This document shows positions 27,297 to 36,274 of a stretch of DNA of 64,000 nucleotides, one piece after another. The notes below the pieces were generated by a model, which did no database searches, was not told the origin of the DNA, and worked only from the letters and a program-made list of their open reading frames with translations. Positions within the stretch are counted from its first letter, which is position 1; every line of letters begins with the position of its first letter. A program made the position numbers and the translations under genes. Origin of the DNA: Ureibacillus acetophenoni (GTDB lineage: Bacteria > Bacillota > Bacilli > Bacillales_A > Planococcaceae); assembly GCF_900220965.1 (NCBI RefSeq), contig NZ_OBQC01000001.1, positions 124,001-188,000 on the forward strand, given 5' to 3'.

Positions 27297-28865
27297 ATGA
27301 CTTTAAAAAATAAATTATTCACTACTTCAGCAGCAGTAACATTAGTAGCATCGGCAATCGTACCGGTAGCATCAGCGGCAGAATTCCAAGATGCAGATCA
27401 AATTAAAGATTGGGCAAAAGATGCGATTGAAGCTTTAGTGAATGATGAAGTACTTCAAGGTGATGAAAATGGAAACTTTAATCCAACTGGCGTTGTAACA
27501 CGTGCAACTGGAGCAGAAATTCTTTACAAAGCGAAAAAATTATCAACAGAAGGAACTGAAGATTTCTCGGATGTAGATAATGAAGATTGGTTCTACGAAG
27601 CAGTCGTTGCAACAGCACAAGCTGGCATCTTTGAAGGAAACGACCAAGGTCAATTCAACCCAAATGATATATTAACTCGTGAACAAGCGGCAACAGTAAT
27701 CGTTCGTGCTTTTGAACTAGAAGGTGAAGCGGATTTAAGCGAATTCGCAGATGCTGATCAAGTTTCAAACTGGGCAAAAGAAGCTGTAGAAATCGCAGTA
27801 GCCAATGGTGTTATTAAAGGTGACGGAACTTCATTAAACCCTGGCGATGGTGTTAGTCGTCAAGAAATGGCTTTAATGGTTCACCGTGTATTAGAAAAAC
27901 AAGTTGAAACTCCAGAACCAGAATCTGCACCAATCGTTGAAAGTGTAACACTTAACTCTTATGACGAAATCGTAATCGAATTCAAAGAAGCGATCGGTAC
28001 TGAAGTAGACGCAAGCAAAATTACAGTTGCAGGTTTTGAAGGCAATGAAGCTAAGGATTTAACAGACACTCACTTCACAACAACTGTTGAAGAAAATAAA
28101 TTAACTCTTACTGCTAATGAAGACGTGCAATTTGCTACATCTTCTGAAGGAAATGGCGATGAAGAAGTTAATCTAATCTCCTTTGCTGAAGGTGCAGTAT
28201 TATCAGTAGGAACAGAAGAAACAGCAGTTGAAATGGCAGCATTAGATATTGCTGAAGGTACAGTTGAAGAAGATGGCAAACTTTCTGGCGTTAAGTTTAC
28301 TGACAATGCAGCTCCAGTTTTAGTATCTGCAGAAGAAGTGTCAAATACAGATGTAACTTTAACTTTTTCTGAAGAGATCGTAGTTACAGGTGAAGTAGCA
28401 CCTTTATTCAGCACTAATGAAATCGTAGGTCTGTCAACTGATGCATCTGAAGATACTGAAAACACTTTAACAGTAACATTCGAAGATGCATGGAAAAATA
28501 GCGAAACTGTTTTAGAAGATGTAACAATTGAGTTTGCTTCAACTGAAGAAATTTACATTGCTGATGCAGAAGGTAACAAAGTTGCAACTGCTGAAATTAC
28601 AGGAGTTCAAGAATTTGTAGAAGAATTACCAGAATTAGTTGAAACACCAGAAACACCTGAGGTACCTGTAGAAGAAGAAACACCAGAAGCACCAGGAGAA
28701 GGTGAAACAGAAGGAACACCAGAATCTCCGGAAGCAGTAGAACCAACAGAAACACCAGAAGCTCCGGAAGCAGTAGAACCAACAGAAACTCCAGAAGCTC
28801 CGGAAGCAGTAGAACCAACAGAAACTCCAGTAGCTGATGAAACACCTGCAAATCCAGCAGTATAA
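27297..28865 (+). CDS. SLH-domain S-layer-type protein with acidic repeat tail
   Basis: 522 residues, starting at ATG 27297 after TTGGGGGA. A signal peptide (LFTTSAAVTLVASAIVPVAS) is nearly the same as that of the S-layer protein at 36275. Three SLH domains follow (residues about 30-205), with VTRATGAEIL, LTREQAATVI and VSRQEMALMV motifs. A beta-rich middle ends in a Pro/Glu/Thr tail containing three copies of PEAPEAVEPTET encoded by a 36-base tandem repeat near 28725-28830. The shared signal peptide, SLH set and promoter segment mark it as a paralogue of the S-layer protein, expressed in a similar way. The tail may span or decorate the wall. Confidence 0.87.
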   Translation: MTLKNKLFTTSAAVTLVASAIVPVASAAEFQDADQIKDWAKDAIEALVNDEVLQGDENGNFNPTGVVTRATGAEILYKAKKLSTEGTEDFSDVDNEDWFYEAVVATAQAGIFEGNDQGQFNPNDILTREQAATVIVRAFELEGEADLSEFADADQVSNWAKEAVEIAVANGVIKGDGTSLNPGDGVSRQEMALMVHRVLEKQVETPEPESAPIVESVTLNSYDEIVIEFKEAIGTEVDASKITVAGFEGNEAKDLTDTHFTTTVEENKLTLTANEDVQFATSSEGNGDEEVNLISFAEGAVLSVGTEETAVEMAALDIAEGTVEEDGKLSGVKFTDNAAPVLVSAEEVSNTDVTLTFSEEIVVTGEVAPLFSTNEIVGLSTDASEDTENTLTVTFEDAWKNSETVLEDVTIEFASTEEIYIADAEGNKVATAEITGVQEFVEELPELVETPETPEVPVEEETPEAPGEGETEGTPESPEAVEPTETPEAPEAVEPTETPEAPEAVEPTETPVADETPANPAV

Positions 28866-28967
28866 GATCAAAAAATATAAGCTTTAATTCATTACTCTCT
28901 CAAAACTAATTAAATATAATTCTAATAGAGTAGCGCGGTACCGATTACCGACAATCTAGACGAATGA

Positions 28968-29018
28968 AACCCCGGGCAGTGGATACTTTAACATAAAGTA
29001 CACAGTTCGGGGTTTTTT
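28968..29018 (+). terminator. Terminator of the SLH gene
   Basis: AACCCCG pairs with CGGGGTT; inside, TACTTTA pairs with TAAAGTA. TTTTT follows. Confidence 0.75.
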
Positions 29019-29124
29019 AATTGTTAGCGAAAAGTTGAGTAATTAAGTGATAAATTAGGAATTAGAAAATTAATTTGTGTAAAAACAATTCCGAAGTATA
29101 ATAAAATCAAGGAGGTGATATAAA

Positions 29125-29355
29125 ATGAGTAACGGAAATTCAGAAGAAATGCTAGCTCAGTTAATCAAGATGGTAGGTAGTCTTCAAGTTGAATTTAAAG
29201 AAATGAAAGAAAGACAAATCCAGTCTGAAGTGAAAAGTGAAGAACGCCATGAAGAACTGCTTAGAACAATCCACTCAATAAAAGCAGATCAAGATTACAT
29301 TTGGCAGAAAGCGGTTCGAAACGAAAGAGAGATTGAAAAGTTGAAGAATAAATAA
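29125..29355 (+). CDS. Small coiled-coil protein of unknown function
   Basis: 76 residues behind AAGGAGGTGAT. It is charged and helical throughout, with MLAQLIKMVGSLQVEFKEMK at the start and ADQDYIWQKAVRNEREIEKL at the end. There is no signal peptide or membrane segment. The frameshifted gene at 34245 encodes the same two end motifs, and the gene at 33898 is similar in its N-terminal part. The function is not known; oligomeric scaffolds of this kind are common near phage and surface genes. The strong ribosome site supports real translation. Confidence 0.7.
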   Translation: MSNGNSEEMLAQLIKMVGSLQVEFKEMKERQIQSEVKSEERHEELLRTIHSIKADQDYIWQKAVRNEREIEKLKNK

Positions 29356-29432
29356 TTATTTTCCCCGTTCGCTTCATTTATAAAAGCGGTCAAGCCTCGT
29401 TTATTTTATTTTCCCAATGTTATTTTTTTGTG

Positions 29433-29468
29433 CCAGGTGCACAAAATGAAATGTGCGCCTGGATTTTT
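29433..29468. terminator. Hairpin with the CCAGGTGCAC core
   Basis: CCAGGTGCACA pairs with TGTGCGCCTGG and is followed by ATTTTTG. The core resembles the GTACCTGGTAC repeat words. Confidence 0.6.
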
Positions 29469-29526
29469 GTAGAACCATGTATTATTAAGATTGCTAAAGT
29501 AGGAACGTACCACGGTCCGAAACATT

Positions 29527-30486
29527 TTATTTTATTAAATTCGGAGGAGTTTCTCCTTGCAATCCAGTCACCAAGTTCTTTGCAGCCAACATTGCCATTT
29601 TCTTACGAGTTTCATAGACAGCTGAACCGATGTGGGGTAATGTAACTACATTTTTCAATGACAATAAAGGATGATCTGGTTGGACCGGCTCTTGCACAAA
29701 TACATCCAGTCCCGCGGCTAGAATTTCGCCAGTTTTCAAAGCTTCCACTAACGCTTCCTCATCCACAGTCTTACCTCTAGATCCATTAATAAAAATTGCT
29801 GTTTTCTTCATTAAATCAAACTCTCTTTTACCCATAAGATTTTCAGTAGCCGGAGTTAATGGCGTCATTAGACAAACGAAATCCGATTGTTTTAATAAAT
29901 CCTCAAGTGAGCAATATGTAGCTCCGAAAAGTTCCTCTGCTTCTTCATTGCGAGAGCGGTTGTGATAGAGGATAGGCATGTCAAAGCCAAAGTGAGCTCT
30001 TTTTGCAATGGCTTTTCCTACGCCACCCATTCCAATTATACCCAAAACTTTATGATGAACATCTACGCCATAAAGCTCTTCACCAATCATGGTTTTCCAT
30101 TGGCCATTTTTAACCAGCTGATCCATCTCTGGCATTCTTCTTGCGGTCGCTAAAAGTAAACCAAACATCGTATCCGCCACCGTGTCATTTAATACATCTG
30201 GCGTATTGGTCGCCATAATCCCGCGTGCTGATAATTCCGCAATATCTAAATTGTCGTAGCCAACGGAAAAATTACTCACGATTTTTAGCTGCGGGGCTTG
30301 GTCTAACAATTCTTTATTAATTTTCAAACCCGACCCAAGTAAACCTTGCGCGTCTTTAAGTTCTTGAAAAAATCGCGGATATGTATCTGAATCTAGTTTT
30401 TCAAAGCTAACAACTTCACAAGTTTCTTGGATAAAATCTAGTACCTCTTGATCGACTTTTTTATAGACTATTACTTTTGGTTTCAT
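29527..30486 (-). CDS. D-2-hydroxyacid dehydrogenase (glyoxylate/hydroxypyruvate reductase type)
   Basis: 319 residues from MKPKVIVYKK, with AAAGGGG six bases upstream; a longer frame lacks support. The NAD(P) motif is LGIIGMGGVGKAIAKRAHFG. Catalytic residues fit the family: Arg in INGSRGKTVDEEAL, Glu in FVQEPVQPDHP and His in TLPHIGSAVYETR. Such enzymes reduce glyoxylate, hydroxypyruvate or related 2-keto acids. The sequence alone does not separate them. It is transcribed alone and diverges from comK. Confidence 0.88.
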   Translation of the reverse strand: MKPKVIVYKKVDQEVLDFIQETCEVVSFEKLDSDTYPRFFQELKDAQGLLGSGLKINKELLDQAPQLKIVSNFSVGYDNLDIAELSARGIMATNTPDVLNDTVADTMFGLLLATARRMPEMDQLVKNGQWKTMIGEELYGVDVHHKVLGIIGMGGVGKAIAKRAHFGFDMPILYHNRSRNEEAEELFGATYCSLEDLLKQSDFVCLMTPLTPATENLMGKREFDLMKKTAIFINGSRGKTVDEEALVEALKTGEILAAGLDVFVQEPVQPDHPLLSLKNVVTLPHIGSAVYETRKKMAMLAAKNLVTGLQGETPPNLIK

Positions 30487-30743
30487 TTTTGGACCCCTTT
30501 CGATTGTTACACAGAGAATAAACATTGGCACTCTCTACAATTAATATTCACTATCAAATTTTATTTTCCTCTAAAAATTCTATGAAACATAAATAATGAA
30601 GGCGTTGACGAAAGTTTTATCTGAATATAAAATTTATTTAGAATTATTTATTAATTTACATAGAAGTGAAAATTAAGGAGGTAAATTATTCTCTTATTAT
30701 TCGAAGTTACTTGAATAGACTATTTTAATTGGAGGATTCGTTG

Positions 30744-31250
30744 ATGTTAAAAGAAGTACAAAAATTAGCATTACAAAAAAGCGTATTAGTCGTAGCACCT
30801 CTCAATAACAACATTTATTCAACAGTCGTTTATACACAGCAAAGTTCTACCTATTTAGTTGAGAGAGTTGATGTGGTGATGAATAAAATTTGCGTTCTCT
30901 TTGGTTCAACTTTACAGGGACGAATAAACGCTGCCAGAGATTTATTTCAAACTAAAAAACCAGTACCTGTTTTGGTTTTAGCATCTCCATCTCCAACATA
31001 TATTGTGGCGTTGCCATTACCTGTTGCTGGGAATAAAAAGGATTGTATGTGGATTTTTACAACAAATTTCGATGTGGTGGAACTTGGACCATCTAATAGT
31101 AAAATTACAATTGCCAATTTAAGCTTTGACGTTCCAGTTTCAAAATCTTACATTATTGAACAAAAAAATAGAGCCCATCATGTTTTAGATTCATTTGTTT
31201 TTAAGTATCTGAAATACTATGTTGACGAATATTTTAGCGAGAATTTTTAA
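30744..31250 (+). CDS. comK: Competence transcription factor ComK family
   Basis: 168 residues, starting at ATG 30744 seven bases after GGAGGA. The pattern CVLFGSTLQGRINAARDLFQ, followed by a KKPVPVLV strip, a central IVALPLPV and then CMWIFTTNFD, matches the conserved core of ComK (C-x-FFGSS-x2-GR ... FPT-S ... WI). B. subtilis ComK is 192 residues, so this form is shorter. ComK binds AT-boxes (AAAA-N5-TTTT) and switches on DNA-uptake genes. I found no perfect AT-box pair in the 250 bases upstream. A perfect AAGGAGGT with no ATG, GTG or TTG behind it lies at 30675-30682, inside the presumed leader. Confidence 0.82.
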   Translation: MLKEVQKLALQKSVLVVAPLNNNIYSTVVYTQQSSTYLVERVDVVMNKICVLFGSTLQGRINAARDLFQTKKPVPVLVLASPSPTYIVALPLPVAGNKKDCMWIFTTNFDVVELGPSNSKITIANLSFDVPVSKSYIIEQKNRAHHVLDSFVFKYLKYYVDEYFSENF

Positions 31251-31266
31251 GTTCTCGCTTTTTTAA
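31236..31266 (+). terminator. Terminator overlapping the comK stop
   Basis: GCGAGAA pairs with TTCTCGC and is followed by TTTTTT. Confidence 0.75.
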
Positions 31267-31280
31267 TATGCTCAATAAAC

Positions 31281-31318
31281 AAGGGCAGACTTGAAAAATA
31301 AGGGCAGACTTGAAAAAT
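31281..31318. repeat. 19-bp perfect tandem duplication
   Basis: AAGGGCAGACTTGAAAAAT occurs twice head to tail. Confidence 0.9.
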
Positions 31319-31320
31319 AT

Positions 31321-31503
31321 TCAAGTATTTCTTTTACGAAACTCCTTCAAAATGCTTGAAACTATGCGTACGACAAAAAAAATCGTACAAACTAACCCTA
31401 TTATTCCTACAACAAAAAAGGCCATACCAATTCCCGTAAACATCATCCCAAAAATAAACAATATTAAGGAAAACAATATTCCAATTATATTTGTAGCAGA
31501 CAT
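31321..31503 (-). CDS. Small two-segment membrane protein
   Basis: 60 residues starting MSATNIIGIL behind GGAGGAG. Two hydrophobic helices (ILFSLILFIFGMMFTGIGMA and VVGIIGLVCTIFFVVRIV) precede a basic tail (KEFRKRNT). The family is not recognised. The ribosome site and clean topology make it likely to be real. Its end is convergent with comK. Confidence 0.6.
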   Translation of the reverse strand: MSATNIIGILFSLILFIFGMMFTGIGMAFFVVGIIGLVCTIFFVVRIVSSILKEFRKRNT

Positions 31504-31616
31504 AAGTTCTCCTCCAATTTAATGATTCATACACTAGTATTTGCAAAGATTGCGAAACTATTTGGTTAAGCTGTTCCGCGGAGGGAATTGTTTCATAATT
31601 CTTTTACTTTAATGAA

Positions 31617-31837
31617 AATAAAGGGGAAAATTCCGTCTAAAGTTAAATAAACATAAAATTCTCCCAAAATAAGGGCACTTTTTCCGCTAATCTTCTCTAA
31701 AACCTTGGATTTTCCTCTTTTTTTTGCTAATAAGGGGAATTTCTCCTCTTTTTTTTGCTAATAAGGGGAATTTCTCCTCTTATTTCTGCCTTCAAAGCCT
31801 CGACTTGTTCCAATAGAGGGAATTTTTCCGCTTATGG
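31617..31837. repeat. Array of five palindromes at 50/61/31/52-bp spacing
   Basis: AATAAGGGGAA...TCCNCTTATT-type palindromes with GGGGA half-sites at 31623, 31673, 31734, 31765 and 31817. The extra unit at 31765 is a local duplication of the preceding copy. Same class as 17275-17463 and 19522-19706. Confidence 0.75.
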
Positions 31838-31863
31838 ATGCTATATCTACTCAAGTTTAATGG

Positions 31864-32220
31864 TAAGTTGCTCAAAAAGCCCTCGAGGTTGCTCATAACC
31901 CAGCAAAAGTTGCTCGAAAAGTCGGATGGATTTCCGAGTTGCTCGTAACCACAGAAAAGTCGCTCATAAATTGCCCAAAGTTGCTCAAAAAGCCCCCGAA
32001 GTTGCTCATATCCCAGCAAAAGTTGCTCGAAAAGTCGGATGAAATCCCAAGTCGCTCGTAACCATAGAAAAGTTGCTCAAAAGGCCCCGGAAGTAGCTCA
32101 TATCCCAGCAAAAGTTGCTCGAAAAGTCGCTCATAAATTGCCAAAAGTTGCTCAAAAAGCCCCCGAATTTGCTCATAACCCAGCAAAAGTCGCTCGTAAA
32201 CTCATTAATCTCGCTCACAA
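31864..32220. repeat. 21-bp-phased word array, word AGTTGCTCATAACC
   Basis: GCTC core at 31870, 31891, 31912, 31941, 31962, 31983, 32004, 32025, 32054, 32075, 32096, 32117, 32129, 32150, 32171, 32192 and 32213. Thirteen of 16 steps are exactly 21; two are 29 and one is 12. The segments between words vary. Frames through the array give low-complexity translations and are not genes. Confidence 0.85.
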
Positions 32221-32401
32221 ACATCACGCAACTCTACTAATCTAAAAAAACAGGAGCAATTGGTAACATTCACTAAATAGTATATGTTATACTAACTAAG
32301 GTAATTTTTAACTATTGAGGAAGAGTTTTGTTCCCCATCTAGAATTGACCAAACACCATACTCAATACGTACCAATAAATCTTGAAAGGGGAGAATAAAC
32401 G

Positions 32402-33766
32402 ATGAAAAAAATTCTCAAACATTTGATGGCTCCAGTGCTAGGGGCGACGTTGGTTCTGTCGACGGTTGTTCCAACAATCCAAGCTGAGGAAACTGCAACT
32501 GCACCGGACATTAGTATCTGGGCGATTGAAACATTGAACGAAGGTGAGAAATACGGCATTTACCCAATGGAATGGTACTATGACGGATTTCGAACGGAAG
32601 CTTCGATTGATCGAGTAAACCAATTAATCAGCTTAACGGAACAGAAAATTGCATCATTACAGCTTCCAGCAAATACAGAATTTCAACCAGTTAGCATCCA
32701 AGAGGATACAACTCGTGGTGATATCGTTAACAGACTTTACAACATAGTCGCACAATATGATTTACCTGTAGGGGCAGATCCTGTTGCTCATATGACAGAA
32801 AGAAATATTCTTAGAGGTACTGGGACTGGTTTAGCTTTAGACAAGAACGCGACAACAGAAGACGCTGTTATTTTAGCTGTTCGATTCATTAAAGATACAT
32901 ACCATTTAGCTGGTGAAGGTTCAAAAGGTGTGGCTTGGACAGTGGAAGATGAGGATACGTTGGTGTATTTATTAGGTTCAATTCACCTTGGAACACCTGA
33001 TTTGTACCCGTTCAACGAAAAATTACTAAATGCTTTTGAGGAATCCGAAGCGCTATTAGTTGAAGCTAATGTACTAGATCAAGCGGGTATGGAATACTAT
33101 CTGGAAAATGCTATGTTTGAAGAAGGAACAACACTTAAAGATGTAGTGAGTGAAGAAACTTTTGCAAAGGTTGAACAAGTAGCAGAAATGTACCAAATCC
33201 CACTAGAACAATTAGTAATGTTCCAACCTTGGGCATTATCAAGTGATTTAGCGATCCTTTCAATGGATGATTCTTTTGGAATATCTCCACAGGAAATGTC
33301 AATGCATGGTATAGATATGTACTTCCTATTAAATGCAATGCTTCAAGGAAAGCCAGTCATTGAATTAGAAGGCATGCAAGCACAAGTAGATATGTTTACT
33401 GGATTATCTCCAGAAGCGCAAGAAGAAGTTTTAGTTGCTGCGCTTGATAGCATTTTAGACCCTTCGACAGAATCAGAATATGATTCGTTAAAAGAATGGT
33501 TTGACTATTGGAAAAATGGTGATGTGGCAGCATGGACAGAGAGCTTTAATGCATCAGTAGCTGAAGCTAATGCTACTGCTTCTGAATACGATGCAATGCT
33601 ATTCGGCGATCGCGATGAACAAATGGCACAAAAGATTGCTACTTTACTAGAAGAGCAAGAAGGCACATACTTTGTAGTCGTTGGTGCTGGTCACTTTATT
33701 GTTGATAAAAACATCCGTTATCATTTAGAACAAAGTGGTTATACAGTAGAACCGCTTTATCAATAA
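32402..33766 (+). CDS. Secreted TraB/GumN-family protein
   Basis: 454 residues, ATG 32402 after AAAGGGGAG, with a signal peptide (LKHLMAPVLGATLVLSTVV). The N-terminal 170 residues are helical and unassigned. The TraB/GumN domain follows, with its GxxH motif YLLGSIHLGTPDLYPF, the acidic EALLVEAN, the RDEQMAQKI motif and the final FVVVGAGHFIVD. Family members are proposed metal-dependent proteases related to Tiki, and few have been assayed. It is expected to act outside the membrane. A terminator follows. Confidence 0.85.
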   Translation: MKKILKHLMAPVLGATLVLSTVVPTIQAEETATAPDISIWAIETLNEGEKYGIYPMEWYYDGFRTEASIDRVNQLISLTEQKIASLQLPANTEFQPVSIQEDTTRGDIVNRLYNIVAQYDLPVGADPVAHMTERNILRGTGTGLALDKNATTEDAVILAVRFIKDTYHLAGEGSKGVAWTVEDEDTLVYLLGSIHLGTPDLYPFNEKLLNAFEESEALLVEANVLDQAGMEYYLENAMFEEGTTLKDVVSEETFAKVEQVAEMYQIPLEQLVMFQPWALSSDLAILSMDDSFGISPQEMSMHGIDMYFLLNAMLQGKPVIELEGMQAQVDMFTGLSPEAQEEVLVAALDSILDPSTESEYDSLKEWFDYWKNGDVAAWTESFNASVAEANATASEYDAMLFGDRDEQMAQKIATLLEEQEGTYFVVVGAGHFIVDKNIRYHLEQSGYTVEPLYQ

Positions 33767-33772
33767 GATCTC

Positions 33773-33810
33773 AAAAACCACTTTTGACTTTTGCTCAGAA
33801 GTGGTTTTTT
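33773..33810 (+). terminator. Terminator of the TraB/GumN gene
   Basis: AAAACCACTT pairs with AAGTGGTTTT. Confidence 0.75.
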
Positions 33811-33897
33811 GATTTCGCTGATGCTTAGTGAGAGGCTGGAATATTTCATGTACAATTGGAAATCCTAGTGGCAACTTACATTGAGGAGGTCACTAAA

Positions 33898-34179
33898 TTG
33901 GACAATGAAAAAACACAAGAGCTTGTATTGAAACTATTGGATATTGTTACTCTTTTACTTCAATCACAGATAGGAAATACTTCGCCACAAGAAGCCTCAA
34001 AAAACTCAACGGATATAGATCAATCAAAACTTGATTTATTCCAAGTAATGATTGACCAGATTAACATGAAATCCGACATATCCGAAATGGAAAGAAAATT
34101 AAAAACACTAGAGTCGAAAATGGAGCAGCAAAATGAGGAATTGCAGAAAGTAATTCAATTCAATAGGAAAGAAAGTTAG
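33898..34179 (+). CDS. Small coiled-coil protein
   Basis: 93 residues from TTG 33898, seven bases after GAGGAGGT. It begins MDNEKTQELVLKLLDIVTLL and ends in a charged coiled coil (EMERKLKTLESKMEQQNEEL). There is no signal peptide. It resembles the N-terminal pattern of the coiled-coil genes at 29125 and 34245 (L-x2-LL-x-MVGSL). The function is not recognised. Confidence 0.65.
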   Translation: MDNEKTQELVLKLLDIVTLLLQSQIGNTSPQEASKNSTDIDQSKLDLFQVMIDQINMKSDISEMERKLKTLESKMEQQNEELQKVIQFNRKES

Positions 34180-34244
34180 AGTGTTCAATTGATATTTTAT
34201 TCTTTTAAGAGCTGCTATATAATAGAAAAAAGGAGGTGAGAAAA

Positions 34245-34560
34245 TTGAACAATACAGAAGATTTACTAGAACAATTGCTAAGAATGGTTGGCTCTTTGAA
34301 AGCTGGTCAAGAAGATATTAAATCAGAATTAAAGGAAATTAAAGATGAGCAGCAAGGAATGAAATTAGAACAACAAGGAATGAAAACAGAACTTCAAGAA
34401 TTAAAAGTAGAGCTACAAAACACAAACAGCAGATTAGATCAATTAGAACAAAAGCTGGACCTTTATTATAAAGAAATGCAAAATGGCTGCAGACCAGGAT
34501 TTTATCTGGGAGAAAGCTGTGCATAACGAGAGAGAAATAGAGCTAATAAAAAGACAATAA
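34245..34560 (+). pseudogene. Coiled-coil protein gene with a 3' frameshift
   Basis: TTG 34245 follows AAAAGGAGGTGAG. The frame reads NNTEDLLEQLLRMVGSLKAG, then a Glu/Lys/Gln coiled coil with a duplicated QQGMK segment. It then runs out of phase to a CRPGFYLGESCA end. In the +1 frame the same DNA reads AADQDFIWEKAVHNEREIEL, almost identical to the end of the protein at 29125. A single-base change near 34470-34485 therefore separates the two halves. It could be a true mutation, phase variation or a sequencing slip. Confidence 0.75.
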
Positions 34561-34655
34561 TTAATGATATGAGATTTATTATTTTTCATCATGGCGGTCG
34601 ACTTCTTTTATATTACTTCGAATAATTCCCCAATAAAGTAATTTCAAATGCAAAT

Positions 34656-34695
34656 GTGGAAAGCATTTGCCAGCAAATCTTTCCACGACTTTTTA
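34656..34695 (+). terminator. Terminator after the coiled-coil pair
   Basis: GTGGAAAG pairs with CTTTCCAC, with ATTTG-AAAT inside, and is followed by TTTTT. Confidence 0.7.
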
Positions 34696-34832
34696 ACTAC
34701 CTTCTATTAATAGCCTACCTCACGAACCTTCACTTTCTCTAAAAAATAGTCTAGTATGCCCCTGAACTTTCGCAAAGTGTTCTATCAAAGGTATGTTATA
34801 ATATTGGTAATTTAGTTTAAAGGTGGGATTTA

Positions 34833-35687
34833 ATGAGTTATCTTCAAACTCAAGGAATCACTGGAAACCGTATTCCTTCCAATGGTATGTATGTAGGTAC
34901 CAACAATGGCAATGGTAAAGAAAACAGTTGGAAGCTCGTGTTTGGTGACGAAGCGAGAAAAATAAATCCTCTACACGATGTAAACGTTGGTCGTAATAAC
35001 CTGATCACAAGTGCAATTCAAAATGACGATTGGTCAGCTTATAACGAATTTGAGGCGAAGCAACATCCTGCGTGGTACGAAAAAGTAGATGGAACGTACC
35101 AACCAAACAAAGTCTATTACGGCAACCTGATCGAATCTAAAATTCGTGCATTAAAAGAAGCGCAAGCTGAAAACGATCAAGAGAAAATCGAAATTTGGTC
35201 GAAAAGTTTAGAAGAAGCGATTGAAGATTTCAATAATGCACCGGGGATTGTTCCTTACGTAGTTGGTCTGAATCACAACGAGCAAACAGCAGCCGCAAAT
35301 GGTGTACCTGAACCAGGCGATGATTACTTTGATAGCAAATGGAATTCAAATATTGTGGCAAGTCAAGGGAAATTCGAACAAAACATGTGGTACGACAACG
35401 CAATTTTTGCTGAGGACAAAGAGTTAAAACAACATGTTGAAACATTAGTTGCAGGTACTTTCCCTACATCGAAGGAATTCAACGATCAAGTTCAGGTTGC
35501 GAATGAAGTAAAAACACCTAAAGCTGTCGAAGTGGCAGAAAAAGTTGAACCAGAGCAAGTAACTCTAGCTGAACAAGAAGAGACTAAAGCTACTGAAGAC
35601 GACATAAGCTTACAATCAATTTTCTTACATAATCTTAAATTTGCATTTAAACCGAATTTGAATGTAGTTGAGGAATTGTATAAATAA
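34833..35687 (+). CDS. Conserved-looking protein of unknown function
   Basis: 284 residues, ATG 34833 behind AAAGGTGG. There is no signal peptide or membrane helix. The N-terminal 200 residues are compact, with many aromatic residues (NPLHDVNVGRNNLITSAIQN, HPAWYEKVDGTYQPNKVYYG, NMWYDNAIFAEDK). The C-terminal 80 are acidic and low in complexity (VAEKVEPEQVTLAEQEETKA). I do not recognise a family. It is monocistronic with its own terminator, upstream of the S-layer gene. Confidence 0.7.
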   Translation: MSYLQTQGITGNRIPSNGMYVGTNNGNGKENSWKLVFGDEARKINPLHDVNVGRNNLITSAIQNDDWSAYNEFEAKQHPAWYEKVDGTYQPNKVYYGNLIESKIRALKEAQAENDQEKIEIWSKSLEEAIEDFNNAPGIVPYVVGLNHNEQTAAANGVPEPGDDYFDSKWNSNIVASQGKFEQNMWYDNAIFAEDKELKQHVETLVAGTFPTSKEFNDQVQVANEVKTPKAVEVAEKVEPEQVTLAEQEETKATEDDISLQSIFLHNLKFAFKPNLNVVEELYK

Positions 35688-35710
35688 TTATATAGTAGAA
35701 ACTCCAAATG

Positions 35711-35749
35711 GGAACGGGTAATTAATTGAAATTACCGTTCCTATTTTTA
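35711..35749 (+). terminator. Terminator of the unknown-protein gene
   Basis: GGAACGGGTAATT pairs with AATTACCGTTCC. Confidence 0.75.
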
Positions 35750-35913
35750 TTTGCTTATGTAAAACTTTTATTATTCAAATGTAATATTTTAAAAAATAGT
35801 AGCAATATTTGCTTTAGAAACTAAAATTTCTTGCAAATATGAGCTAAATACTAACGGAAATTGGAGTTTTATTTGCGAAAGCTATTTGATTTCCCATGAC
35901 TTTTGATCTATTG

Positions 35914-35959
35914 AAATAAAGCTAACGCCATATTAGTTGGGTGTTTGCTTTATTTTTTT
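35914..35959 (+). terminator. Orphan terminator upstream of the S-layer gene
   Basis: AAATAAAGC pairs with GCTTTATTT and AACGCC with GGTGTT, followed by seven Ts. No coding gene ends here, so a short RNA may end between 35750 and 35960. The rest of the 587-base gap holds the S-layer promoter. Confidence 0.55.
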
Positions 35960-36111
35960 ATCTTTATGAAAATAAATTGTTGTTTCGGTTTAATTAATGT
36001 TATTTCTAATATAACTTTGTCGTTGTAAGGATAAGAAATTAATCTGTTTGTTATAATCTTGGAAAATCAATCCTTATTCACCAATAATATAATTTCATGC
36101 CATGTTTTTAG

Positions 36112-36144
36112 CATTTACCTATTATTCTATTCGTATTATTATAG
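36112..36144 (+). promoter_or_regulatory. S-layer gene promoter segment
   Basis: Conserved with 27160-27192 (ATTCTATTCGTATTAT). It predicts an mRNA leader of about 130 bases, a common feature of S-layer genes. Confidence 0.55.
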
Positions 36145-36274
36145 ATTTGTAACAAAGAGCTGTTACGAAAAACAACTAACAACATTGTTATTCTTCTTGG
36201 AAACATCTATACATATCTACGAATTTAATTTCCTAGAATAACAATTTATTAAACCTATTTGGAGGAATATAGTA

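Noticed and set aside
31792..32245. Several low-complexity frames around 32 kb
   Set aside because: Translations of the GTTGCTC array in different frames, each with the same repeated tripeptides.
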